Under the pieces are notes generated by a model. That model was not told where the DNA came from. It ran no database searches and was given only the letters and a program-made list of their open reading frames with translations. Of a stretch of DNA of 64,000 bases, positions 56,330 through 64,000 are shown in pieces. A program made the position numbers and the translations under genes. Every line of letters starts with the position of its first letter. Positions within the stretch are counted from its first letter, which is position 1. The DNA is from Isoetes taiwanensis. Lineage: Eukaryota > Streptophyta > Lycopodiopsida > Isoetales > Isoetaceae. The stretch covers positions 32,781,166 through 32,845,165 of the forward strand of contig JAJEKV010000003.1 of the NCBI GenBank assembly GCA_021234155.1. The letters are read 5' to 3'.

Positions 56330-57892
56330 TCATACGGTGCTATAGCATGGAGGTTGCTCATGGCTTTGTCCATCTCCCTTTTGGGGATCTTGTGGGTCTT
56401 GTCCTTTGAAATGTGACAAGTTGGATATGACCATACAACACACTCCATCAATTCCCTCCTTATCAGCATGATTTGCCCTCCACTTCTTCTCCCAACAGTC
56501 GGTGTATTGCTCCTTCAAGTTGCCCTTCTTATGCCTTCCAATGGGCTCCCAATATTGAATTTGGAATCCAGGATGCAACTTCTCTCCATCAGACATGGTG
56601 GTGGTAACATCAGAGAGTGCCACCCCTAACCATATTGGACAATCGTCATCGTCAGGCCTTACTAGCACAAAGTGTCCTTCCTTAATGTCCTCAAAAGGAT
56701 CCCACTCAGGAAGATCAAACCACTTCGACTTTGAGGCCTTGCTTCCCACAAACCACTTGGAGCCATTGTTAGTGACCCAAGTCAACTTTCTTGGATGTGC
56801 TTGCTCCATGAGAACCCTCCCATCTAGACTCTGGTAAGAACCCGTCTCTCAGCTTCCCCCCTCCCCCCAACCATCATGGATGTTCTGTTCCTAAGCATGT
56901 CACAGCTTTCTCCCAATAATTGATTAGGGAGGGGGTGGAGGTGTGTTTTCCATCACAAATATCCTCCCAGTGCGTTATATAATCCTTGATGCCCTTCACT
57001 AGTTGGCTAGAGTCTTTAACTGTCTTAAAGGGAGGAAGTGGTTTTGGCTGCCCTCTAGGAATAAGAACTTCACTTGTAGCCCCCCTTTGCCACAACTCGA
57101 TTCCTTGTATAGGCATCCACAACTTATCACCTGGTCTCCACTTATATTGCATGATCGATATTCCATCCCTGACCCAAAACTTGAACTGAAGTGGCTTTCC
57201 TTGTCTTGTCAACTGATCCTTACCATCTAACAAGTATCCCTCGACAAATAATTTCCAATCTGCAACCTCATCCTTCGAGAAAGTATACTGGACCTTATTT
57301 CTACAAGGTCAACCACACTATACTGGATTGTGCAATCTAGAGTGCAACACTCTTGTCCCCTAATTGCTTCTAGGTTTTCTTTAGTTGGTGCCATACTTTC
57401 CATCCTTTGTAAATATTTGTCACTTCTAGCCCTTTTGGGCATCTTTGGCTGCCTTTCATGAAACATGTAGCACCTCTTCCTCGTGGTCAAAGGATGCTCA
57501 TCCACCACCAAACCTTCCACATTGCCTGGGCTGGGCCTTGGGGTGGGCCTTCTAGGTTCTCATCATTCTTGTGTGTAATATGTCTAATTGGCCATCTTAA
57601 CTAAGTTTGAGACTCGAGCAACCCAGAGCAGACAATGCAGTCACTGGAGCTCCCCTGGAACATGATTGTATCAACTTGAATAAGAAGCTTCCCAATGCCA
57701 ATACCAAGATGATCATCTCCCAGCCTTTGATCATTCACACTATCAGATGGATCCACTGGAGTTATGATGCCCTTCTGTAAAGACCGTCCGCTGCACGGGT
57801 GCAACAATAAGCAATCCATCTTTCTCCATTGGAGCCTAGGACAATGTCCCGTGTTTGGCTTGCTTGGCTCCATTCTGCTTATCTCATGCTCC
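56330..57892 (-). pseudogene. Internally deleted DUF7869 gene, element B
   Basis: The exon begins after TTTCATTTAG (57892) with EPSKPNTGHCPRLQWRKMDC. It matches A up to DLVEIRSSI (about 57285) and then jumps straight to the segment equivalent to A's DEVADWKSFVEGYLLDGKDQ (57270 downwards). The roughly 1.36 kb encoding KMDQHK, LDNCWKENKN and GHTHDDID is gone. The C-terminal reader-like domain (WDPFEDIKEGHFVLVRPDDD) is kept, ending at 56330. The copy therefore cannot encode the catalytic protein. Confidence 0.8.
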
Positions 57893-57980
57893 CTAAATGA
57901 AAGAAGACACATTATAACCATATAACCATGAATACTACAAAACAATTAACAATAAAATATAACCATATGACCATAAATAT

Positions 57981-58020
57981 TACAAGAAACTTATCGCGGC
58001 GGCCAAGGCCGCCGCGAACG
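57981..58020. repeat. TACAAGAAA end with GC-only inverted repeat
   Basis: TACAAGAAACTTAT is followed by CGCGGCGGCC, AA, GGCCGCCGCG (a perfect inverted repeat) and AACG. It marks the left edge of foreign DNA in the ACCATAT spacer of element B and is the mirror of 5919-5947. Confidence 0.6.
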
Positions 58021-59323
58021 TTTCTCTTTCCCAGCTCATAACAAATGGCCTAACGTGCAACATTCCGTTATTCTACCAAGGTGAATAAGTTACAATTTTT
58101 CCTTTGAAATCGCAATGGCTTAAAAGTAATGTTTAGGTTCTCTTCACCAATCAATACAGATTGCTAATCTTCATAACAAGATTAACATATGCAACGTTGA
58201 GGACTGTATCTCTGAAATACTACTTTTATTGACATCACGATTCCCATATAAATTGCTGTGAACTCGTGGACATTAAAGGATGAATTTTAGTTTTCAAATA
58301 GAAATAATACTACCATCTTAGTACCTTCTCAGCAGAAACATCATCATAGGCATTCACCATTCCTGAATAGAAAATAGTCAGCTGGGAACCGAATGGCTTT
58401 GACATGGTATGCACAACAGGTGACCTAAGTGGTCCATGATATGCCATCAACTTGATCAATCAATGGACATATAATTAAGAACATAAACATTCTATCATAT
58501 CTTGCATGGGCATAATGCAAAACACATAGTTGTGCATTATAAATCATACCACATTTACATGCTTTTTACATCATACCTATGCTGGCCGAATAATTTCACA
58601 TACATGATGAGTTCTTAATTGATCGTGAGTCTGCATCCATCACTTTGATGCAATGAATATGCATAAATATGCATAGCGTCCTTGAGCAAAAAATATGCAT
58701 AGCGTCTTTCGTGAAAACCGTCTCTAACTTGGTTTAGAAGATTGGAGGATGCTAAAAACCTTAAGTGCTATTGTCTATGGAGAATAACCTCTAACCATTG
58801 CAGTTGCTGGATGGAAGGTAGACACTTCTCCACCATAGTGCAAAGAAAAACAATAAGTCACAACCAACCTTCAATACATTGGCATATGCAATACCTACCT
58901 TGCAATCATATTTAAGAAATGCATACCTTTCAAATAATAAGTCACAACCAACCTTCAATACATTGGCATATGCAATATCTACCTTGCAATCATATTTAAG
59001 AAATGCATACCTTTCAAATGCAAACATGAACCTAGTTCTCCTCTATTCAAAATGTGTACCTAGAGTCCAGAATGCAAACATGAACTTAACTTCTCCTTTA
59101 TGTGACACGGGCTAGAAGAGTAAGTCAAGAAAAGCAAAGCAGTGCCAAATATGGCTGAATTGGCAATTCTATAGCGAGAGCATGGCCATTGCTCTTATAA
59201 CATGCCTAATTATCTTCGTTTGCAAGAGCAAAAAATCCAAGTTTACTTGAAACTGAACGCAGTGGTATATACCAAATCCAACTCAAAAAACAGTGAAAAG
59301 CTTAAATCCATTTCCAAGGGGAC
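58021..59323. other. Inserted DNA without a supported gene
   Basis: No clear coding sequence. An 84-bp unit containing AATAAGTCACAACCAACC, CATTGGCATATGCAATA and TTAAGAAATGCATACC is duplicated in tandem at 58852-59019. Confidence 0.6.
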
Positions 59324-60640
59324 CTAGTCCCGGTGTTGCAAGGCATAATCATATTGCCCTAAGTCATATGCAACGAGTTCTTTGGAAGCTGAAGCTGGGG
59401 AAGTGGAGTAGATATTTCTGATATGGCAGCATCTTGTTGGTTCATCCGAACTAACCTTTGAAAACATTAGTGCTACTTCTGTTTCGCCATGACTTCGGCA
59501 TGCACTAAGCAATGCAATGCATGCTTCTGCAGATGAAGAGCATGATGTAGTCTCAAGTAAGAGCTCTGCCTGACACAAAAGCTCTGACCGTGCAAGGAGA
59601 TCTATCATGCAGATATAGTGATCCATTGCTCGCATAATTTTCATGATTTTGAAATATTTATGGGCCTCGACAATTAAGCTACAACGGCTGCATGCAGTAA
59701 GTAGACAAATGAATGTAATAGCACCTGGCTTTATGCCATCCTCCTGCATATATTCGAAACATTGTACTGCCATGTTTCCATCATTGTTTGAACCATACCC
59801 ATTTATCATTGTTGTCCATGACATGAGATTTCTACATGGCAGTTTATCAAAAACCTCTCTTGCTTCTGGAAGTGATCGACATTTAGCATACATGTCTATC
59901 AAGCCATTGCCAATATTCCCACCAAATGCCCCTGTGTATGGCTCCTATGCTACCGCAAACACTCAAACAGATAATAAACGTGATACCATCTGGAGATAAG
60001 CCATTCCATTGCATTTGCTCGAGATACTTAAGTGCTTCTACAGCTCAGCACAGTCATTTTTAGTAAACGCTTCTATTAGTGCATTCCAAGATATAACATT
60101 ACGAACTGGCAGGTTATTAAAGACTTCCTCTGCCTCCAAAATTGCACCAAGTTTACCATATACATCAATCAAAGTAGTGCCAATAAAAAGATCTTTTCCA
60201 AAGCCTTTCCTCACAATCTCCTTGTGTATATGTTGCACATTGTGCACGAATCCTGTATTAGCACATGCTTTCAAACAGCTTATGAATGCAATAGTGTCTA
60301 AAATTTGCGCCTTCCAGTTGCATGAACTCGACATATTTCGGAATATCTATCCTATCCTGATCTCACCAGGTTTGATCATCAACACTTCTGAAATCAGGAA
60401 ATCTACAGAAATATTAGGGGGAGCAACCCATTTCAACGCCTCAGTCCCTGCAAGATTCTGCACATTTGAAAAATCCTTCCTTTTATAAAGGCCTTTTGGC
60501 TGCAAGGCAAGAGAAATTCTTGCAGATATATCTGCTCCATCTAACATTTCGATCATCAGGGATGGTCCAGACAGAGGGATTGCTTCACAGGAAAATGCTT
60601 CTGATATATTTTGGGAGCTAAAGCTAGGCATCTTCGGCAA
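59324..60640 (-). pseudogene. PLS-type PPR protein gene, broken
   Basis: Minus-strand reading in three frames: an N-terminal part (60640-60347) without repeats; LDTIAFISCLKACANTG to FIGTTLIDVYGKLGAILEAE and NVISWNALIEAFTKND (60334-60038); then QMQWNGLSPDGITFICCL and MIDMYAKCRSLPEAREVFDK, NLMSWTTMINGYG and ALLSACRSHGETEVAL (59902-59400). These are alternating P, L and S repeats of about 31-36 residues, typical of organelle RNA-editing factors. Two frame changes (near 60340 and 60030-59940) and loss of the E+/DYW end make it a pseudogene. It sits inside element B's spacer. Confidence 0.75.
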
Positions 60641-61239
60641 GGCAGCAGGGGCGGGGACTGTACCTGCAGGTGTAACTATAGATGTCGTTTTTTATCCTTT
60701 GCCTGAGCTCTGTGGAAGCCTCTGTCCCTGCCTTCTACACCTAAAGCTTAAATACTTGAGCACAAAAATGCCCATAGAGCCAGAGTATTTCAAAGTAGGC
60801 TGGAAGCATCTAGTATGTGAGCCGAGATACATTGCGGGAATCTGCTCAGCCACCATAGCTAGAGTTTTTTGTTGAATCTATCTTTCCCCTGGCCATAACC
60901 TAATATACATTTGCAGTTAAAACATCAATAGCTTTCCGCTCAAGAGGCGTCCTCCTCCATTCTTAGCTCAAATCTATATTGCACAAATCCCTCTTCTGAT
61001 AAACCTTTGGTTCATTTTGCTCAATCTGACTCATTTTGCTCAATCTGACTGTCAAGGTAATTGAAAAACTACGGATTCTAAACAGGCGAAGCAGAGAGAT
61101 TGCTTGCACGGCAAGAAAATGACGTCAAGGTCGTTTTTTAGTCTTTAGGTTTATGTACAGGTGTCAACACCAGAGCTGCTCAAAAAAATATTACACTCTC
61201 AAACAAAAAATAAGACTGCATTATATATGTTAGGAAAAC
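60641..61239. other. Remainder of the insertion in element B
   Basis: No supported coding region. The join back to ACCATAT spacer sequence lies at about 61235. Confidence 0.45.
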
Positions 61240-61772
61240 CATATAACATATCATAACCATATATCATAACCAAATATCGTAACCATATATATTAAAACCG
61301 TAACATTAAAACCATGGAGCCATAATATATTCTTGTGGCTATGTGTCAATTCCTCAGCGACTACTGACGTGGCGGAGTCAGCAGTCTGGACAACCACGTC
61401 GCGCATGACATGGCATGTATGTGCTAGACATTCATTAAGGCACTTTTTCGAGGATCGAAGGTGCAGCCAGAAATAACTGCACTCTTCCCCTTCCTCTGTA
61501 ACCGACCGATTCATCCTCCTCTATTTTATCGCACTCCTTCATCCTCCTTTGTTTTTTCTGCAAGCTCCCGGAACCTGCTAGATGATCGACTAACGAACAA
61601 CAGAGCGACCTATTCTTATGATAGCCGCCTCATAGACGGATCGTGACGCATTCAGCGCCGAAGTTTTCGCGCAGATCGAGTCCTCCAAATGCCACTATAA
61701 TTTAAGAAAGAAGTGAGGTTCTTTTTAGTAAGTTTTTAGCACTTTTTTTACCATTGATCTTGTTATTTCCAT

Positions 61773-61947
61773 GTGCTTTACTGTATTCTTTTTTTTTTGT
61801 TTGAAGGCCAAGGTTGGTGGGACTTGCACCCACCCACGTCTCCCACCCAATGGTAGCTAGTGGGTTTTGAACCCTGGTGGGGGTCACCCCAATTCAAGGC
61901 CTTACCATTAAACCACCACCGCGATGGGCGTGCTTTACTATATTCTT
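61773..61947 (-). mobile_element. Full-length tRNA-derived SINE with 18-bp target duplication
   Basis: Body 61791-61929 (139 bp). On the minus strand it has an A box TGGTTTAATGG, a B box GGTTCAAAACC about 40 bp later, and a 3' oligo-A tail (T run at 61791-61798). It is flanked by GTGCTTTACT(G/A)TATTCTT on both sides (61773-61790, 61930-61947), 17 of 18 identical. This is a complete pol III retroposon in the first intron of the element B plus-strand gene. Confidence 0.9.
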
Positions 61948-62062
61948 ACTTCCTTCTTCCTTTTATAGTATTTAGAGGATCTTACTATCCCCTGATACAA
62001 TTTCCAGCCCGATAAACCCATATTCTCGATTTGCAAATGCATGTGTAAGTAAGGAATGAGAC

Positions 62063-62302
62063 ATGGAACCTGCGTCTTCTTCTAGCAAATCTGGCAGATA
62101 CGATTTTTCCTTATGTTATCTTGTTTTATTCAGGTCAGGTCAGGACCATGATCATTGCTTTCTGTTTTTTCTTTTTTTTGGAAGCCAGTTCCGTATTCTT
62201 TGTTTGTATTATTTAATTGAATGCATCATTGTTGCCATTTACTCATAACTCCGAATAAGGACAAGCAACCGAAATTGCGGACTAGGAATCCTCCAAAAGA
62301 CA
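62063..62302 (+). CDS. Start exons of the plus-strand gene, element B
   Basis: ATG 62063 reads MEPASSSSKSGR, the counterpart of MESKSEASSSSK at 18010. A second short exon with KQPKLRTRNPPK at about 62262-62301 precedes GTGATA. The first donor is not conserved with copy A, so the exon limits are uncertain. Confidence 0.4.
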
Positions 62303-62365
62303 GGTGATAGAAGGAAAAAAATTGCAGAGCAAGCATGCACACAAAAGAAAGAACTATTCATTCGG

Positions 62366-62481
62366 TTGAACTGTGAAGATGTTAGGTAGTTTAGAGCATT
62401 GCATAGACCTTTCTAACACATAATTGAACTGTGAAGATGTTAGGTAGTTTAGAGCATTGCATAGACCTTTCTAATACATAA
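62366..62481. repeat. 58-bp tandem duplication
   Basis: Two nearly identical units start TTGAACTGTGAAGATG and end CTTTCTAA(C/T)ACATAA. Confidence 0.9.
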
Positions 62482-62519
62482 TACATCCTCCCTTGTAGGA
62501 AAGGTGCAGTCTACACCCT

Positions 62520-63930
62520 GCATTCTCGACTCGCGAGCCGAGAATCCCTCACCCAGCCAGCACTCCAAAAACTACTCTCCCTATTCTCGCCTCGCGAGTC
62601 GAAAATTTCTCACTCAAGAAGCACATGCTCTTACTCTGAATTCTCGACTCGCAAGTCGAGAATGCCTCACCCATCAAACACTCCAGAAATCTACTTCCTC
62701 ATACTCGCCTCGCTATTACACTCCCTATTCTTGACTCGCGAGTCAAGAATGCCTTAGCCAGCCAACGCTAGTCTACTCCCTCTATTTTCGAAACGCGAGT
62801 CGAGAATGCGGCCGTCCAGACTGGATCCCTCTACTCCAGCACCTTTGAGGATAGGGGGTCAGCCTTGGTGGTCGCATACTAGACACGAGTCGAGAGGGCC
62901 ATAAGGAGGGCTGGGGGGCTTTCTCGACTCGAAAGTCAAGAAGGCCCTCGAGTCTTACACACAGCAAAGCAGACTGTTTATCTCACATCCTAGTGCATTC
63001 TCCAGTGTCGAGTTGCAGGAGCCTCTACCCAGTCAGAGCCACTCTTTACCATCTTCCTCGAATATTGCAAAGGAGAGGGGCTCAGACTGGGTGGAGGCCT
63101 CTACGACTAACAATAGGGGAATGCATTTGAACTGCATCCCTAAGGAGGGATGGGGGGCTTTCTCGACTCGCGAGTCGAGAAGGCCATCGAGTCTTACAGA
63201 CAGCAATGCAGACTGCTTATCTCACATCCTCCCTTGCCTGCCCAAGCTCTAGTGCATTCTCCAGTGTCGAGTCGCAGGTGCCTCTACCCAGTCAGAGCCA
63301 CTCTCCTTCGAACCATCTTCCTCAAATATTGTGGAGGGTAGGGGCTCAGACTGGGTGGAGGCCTCTGCGACTAGCCACAGGGGAATGCATTTGAACCGCA
63401 TCACTAAGAAGGGCTAGGGGCTTTCTCTACTCGCGAATCAAGAAGGCCCTTGAGTCTTACACACAGCAATGCAAACTTCTTATCCCACATCCACCCTTGA
63501 CCTGCTCAAGCTCTAGTGCATTGTCCAGTGTCGAGTCGCGGGTGCCTCTACCCTATCGGAGCCACTCTCCTTCGAACCATCTTCCTCGAATATTGCGAAG
63601 GGGAGGGGTTCAGACTGGGTGGAGGCCTCTGCGACTAACCACAGGGGAATGCATTTGAACTGCATCCCAGAAGGGATGGGGGGCTTTCTCTTCGCGAGTC
63701 AAGAAGGCCCTCGAGTCTTACACACAGCTCTTATCCCACATCCACCCTTTGACCTGCCCAAGCTCTAGTGCATTCTCCTGTCTGTCGAGTCGCAGGTGCC
63801 TCTAGCCATTCTGAGCCATTCTCCTTTGAACCATCTTCATCGAATATTGCGAAGGGAAGAGGCCTCTGCGACTAACCACAGGGGAATGCATTCCAACCAA
63901 AACTACCAAAACATGGAGCTGTTCGCGAGT
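62520..63930. repeat. Palindrome and hairpin array, element B
   Basis: Same two motif types as 18454-19720. Palindromes of the CTCGACTCGCGAGTCGAG kind and variants lie at about 62523, 62586, 62641, 62730, 62795, 62920, 63160, 63422 and 63685. Hairpins with arms CCTCTACCCAGTCAGAGCC and complement lie at 63021-63099, 63280-63363, 63544-63627 and 63798-63862. From 63000 on, the two motifs form about 255-265 bp tandem units that also share GGGGAATGCATTTGAAC and CTCTAGTGCATTCTCC. Confidence 0.85.
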
Positions 63931-64000
63931 TAGTTCGATTGGTTGCTCCCTTGCTCAGCATCTTTCAACCCAAAGAGTGTCTCGACGCTGAAATATGCTC

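Larger units (their letters stand above)
56123..64000. mobile_element. Element B: second copy of element A, cut by the window end
   Basis: The left terminus (56123-56150) matches the right inverted repeat of A. Homology to A then follows in the same order: DUF7869 gene, ACCATAT spacer, plus-strand start exon, hairpin array. Differences: the DUF7869 core is deleted, about 3.25 kb with a PPR remnant is inserted in the spacer, and a SINE is inserted in the first intron. The genes that should follow the array lie beyond 64000. Confidence 0.7.

Noticed and set aside
62504-63394. Possible CRISPR-like array (repeated palindromes with variable spacers)
   Set aside because: Spacing and repeat sequence vary, spacers are themselves homologous, there are no cas genes, and the context is clearly eukaryotic. 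It is a hairpin/palindrome satellite.

Overview
The window is nuclear DNA from a land plant with a large, repeat-rich genome. The evidence is GT-AG introns, PLS-type pentatricopeptide (PPR) fragments, a plant NIF/FCP1-like HAD domain, Ty1/copia and chromodomain Ty3/gypsy elements, tRNA-derived SINEs and LINEs. A fern or another seed-free plant is my best guess, but nothing in the sequence proves it. I see no intact ordinary host gene; almost everything is mobile DNA at some stage of decay.

Layout. 1-13.7 kb: a two-exon hypothetical gene (1.4-1.9 kb), a GH3 glucan-hydrolase exon remnant (4.0 kb), a Mutator-type MITE with 36-bp TIRs and a 9-bp target duplication (4.4-4.9 kb), a 5'-truncated LINE, a PPR remnant and a 2.7 kb LTR-like element. 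13.7-31.3 kb: one Ty1/copia element (target duplication TCTTC) with three insertions. Its 5' LTR carries a 149-bp SINE-like insert (7-bp duplication). The same LTR is split by a 12 kb DNA-transposon-like element, 'element A'. A 592-bp solo LTR (5-bp duplication ATATG) interrupts the polyprotein, which is otherwise open for 1335 codons. 31.4-36.7 kb: a minus-strand LTR element with 2.4 kb LTRs and only about 0.4 kb of internal DNA. 38.4-51.4 kb: a plus-strand LTR element (1.67 kb LTRs, duplication ATCAT) carrying a histone H3-like gene, a second gene with the same promoter layout, and an antisense chromovirus gag-pol. 51.4-56.1 kb: a GATA microsatellite, decayed repeats and a second LINE copy. 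56.1-64.0 kb: 'element B', a second copy of element A, running off the window.

Element A/B. Copy A encodes on the minus strand a DUF7869-type protein (RNase H-like, probable transposase) and two exons of a DUF8039-like domain. On the plus strand it encodes a decayed multi-exon gene set with a ParB-like VDGQHS motif and a plant NIF/FCP1-like HAD phosphatase. Introns and spacers carry 22-bp perfect palindromes and long hairpins whose two arms change together between copies. Copy B has lost the DUF7869 catalytic core and has gained a PPR-bearing segment and a SINE. I know of no described element with this gene set.

Histone-carrying LTR element. Two TATA-containing promoters, each preceded by a pair of about 66-bp palindromes, sit in front of two plus-strand genes. 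The first ends in a histone H3 fold broken only by one extra G near its end. Frameshifts are common throughout. LTR pairs differ mostly by clustered short indels in GC-rich stretches, so some breaks may be sequencing or assembly error rather than true decay.
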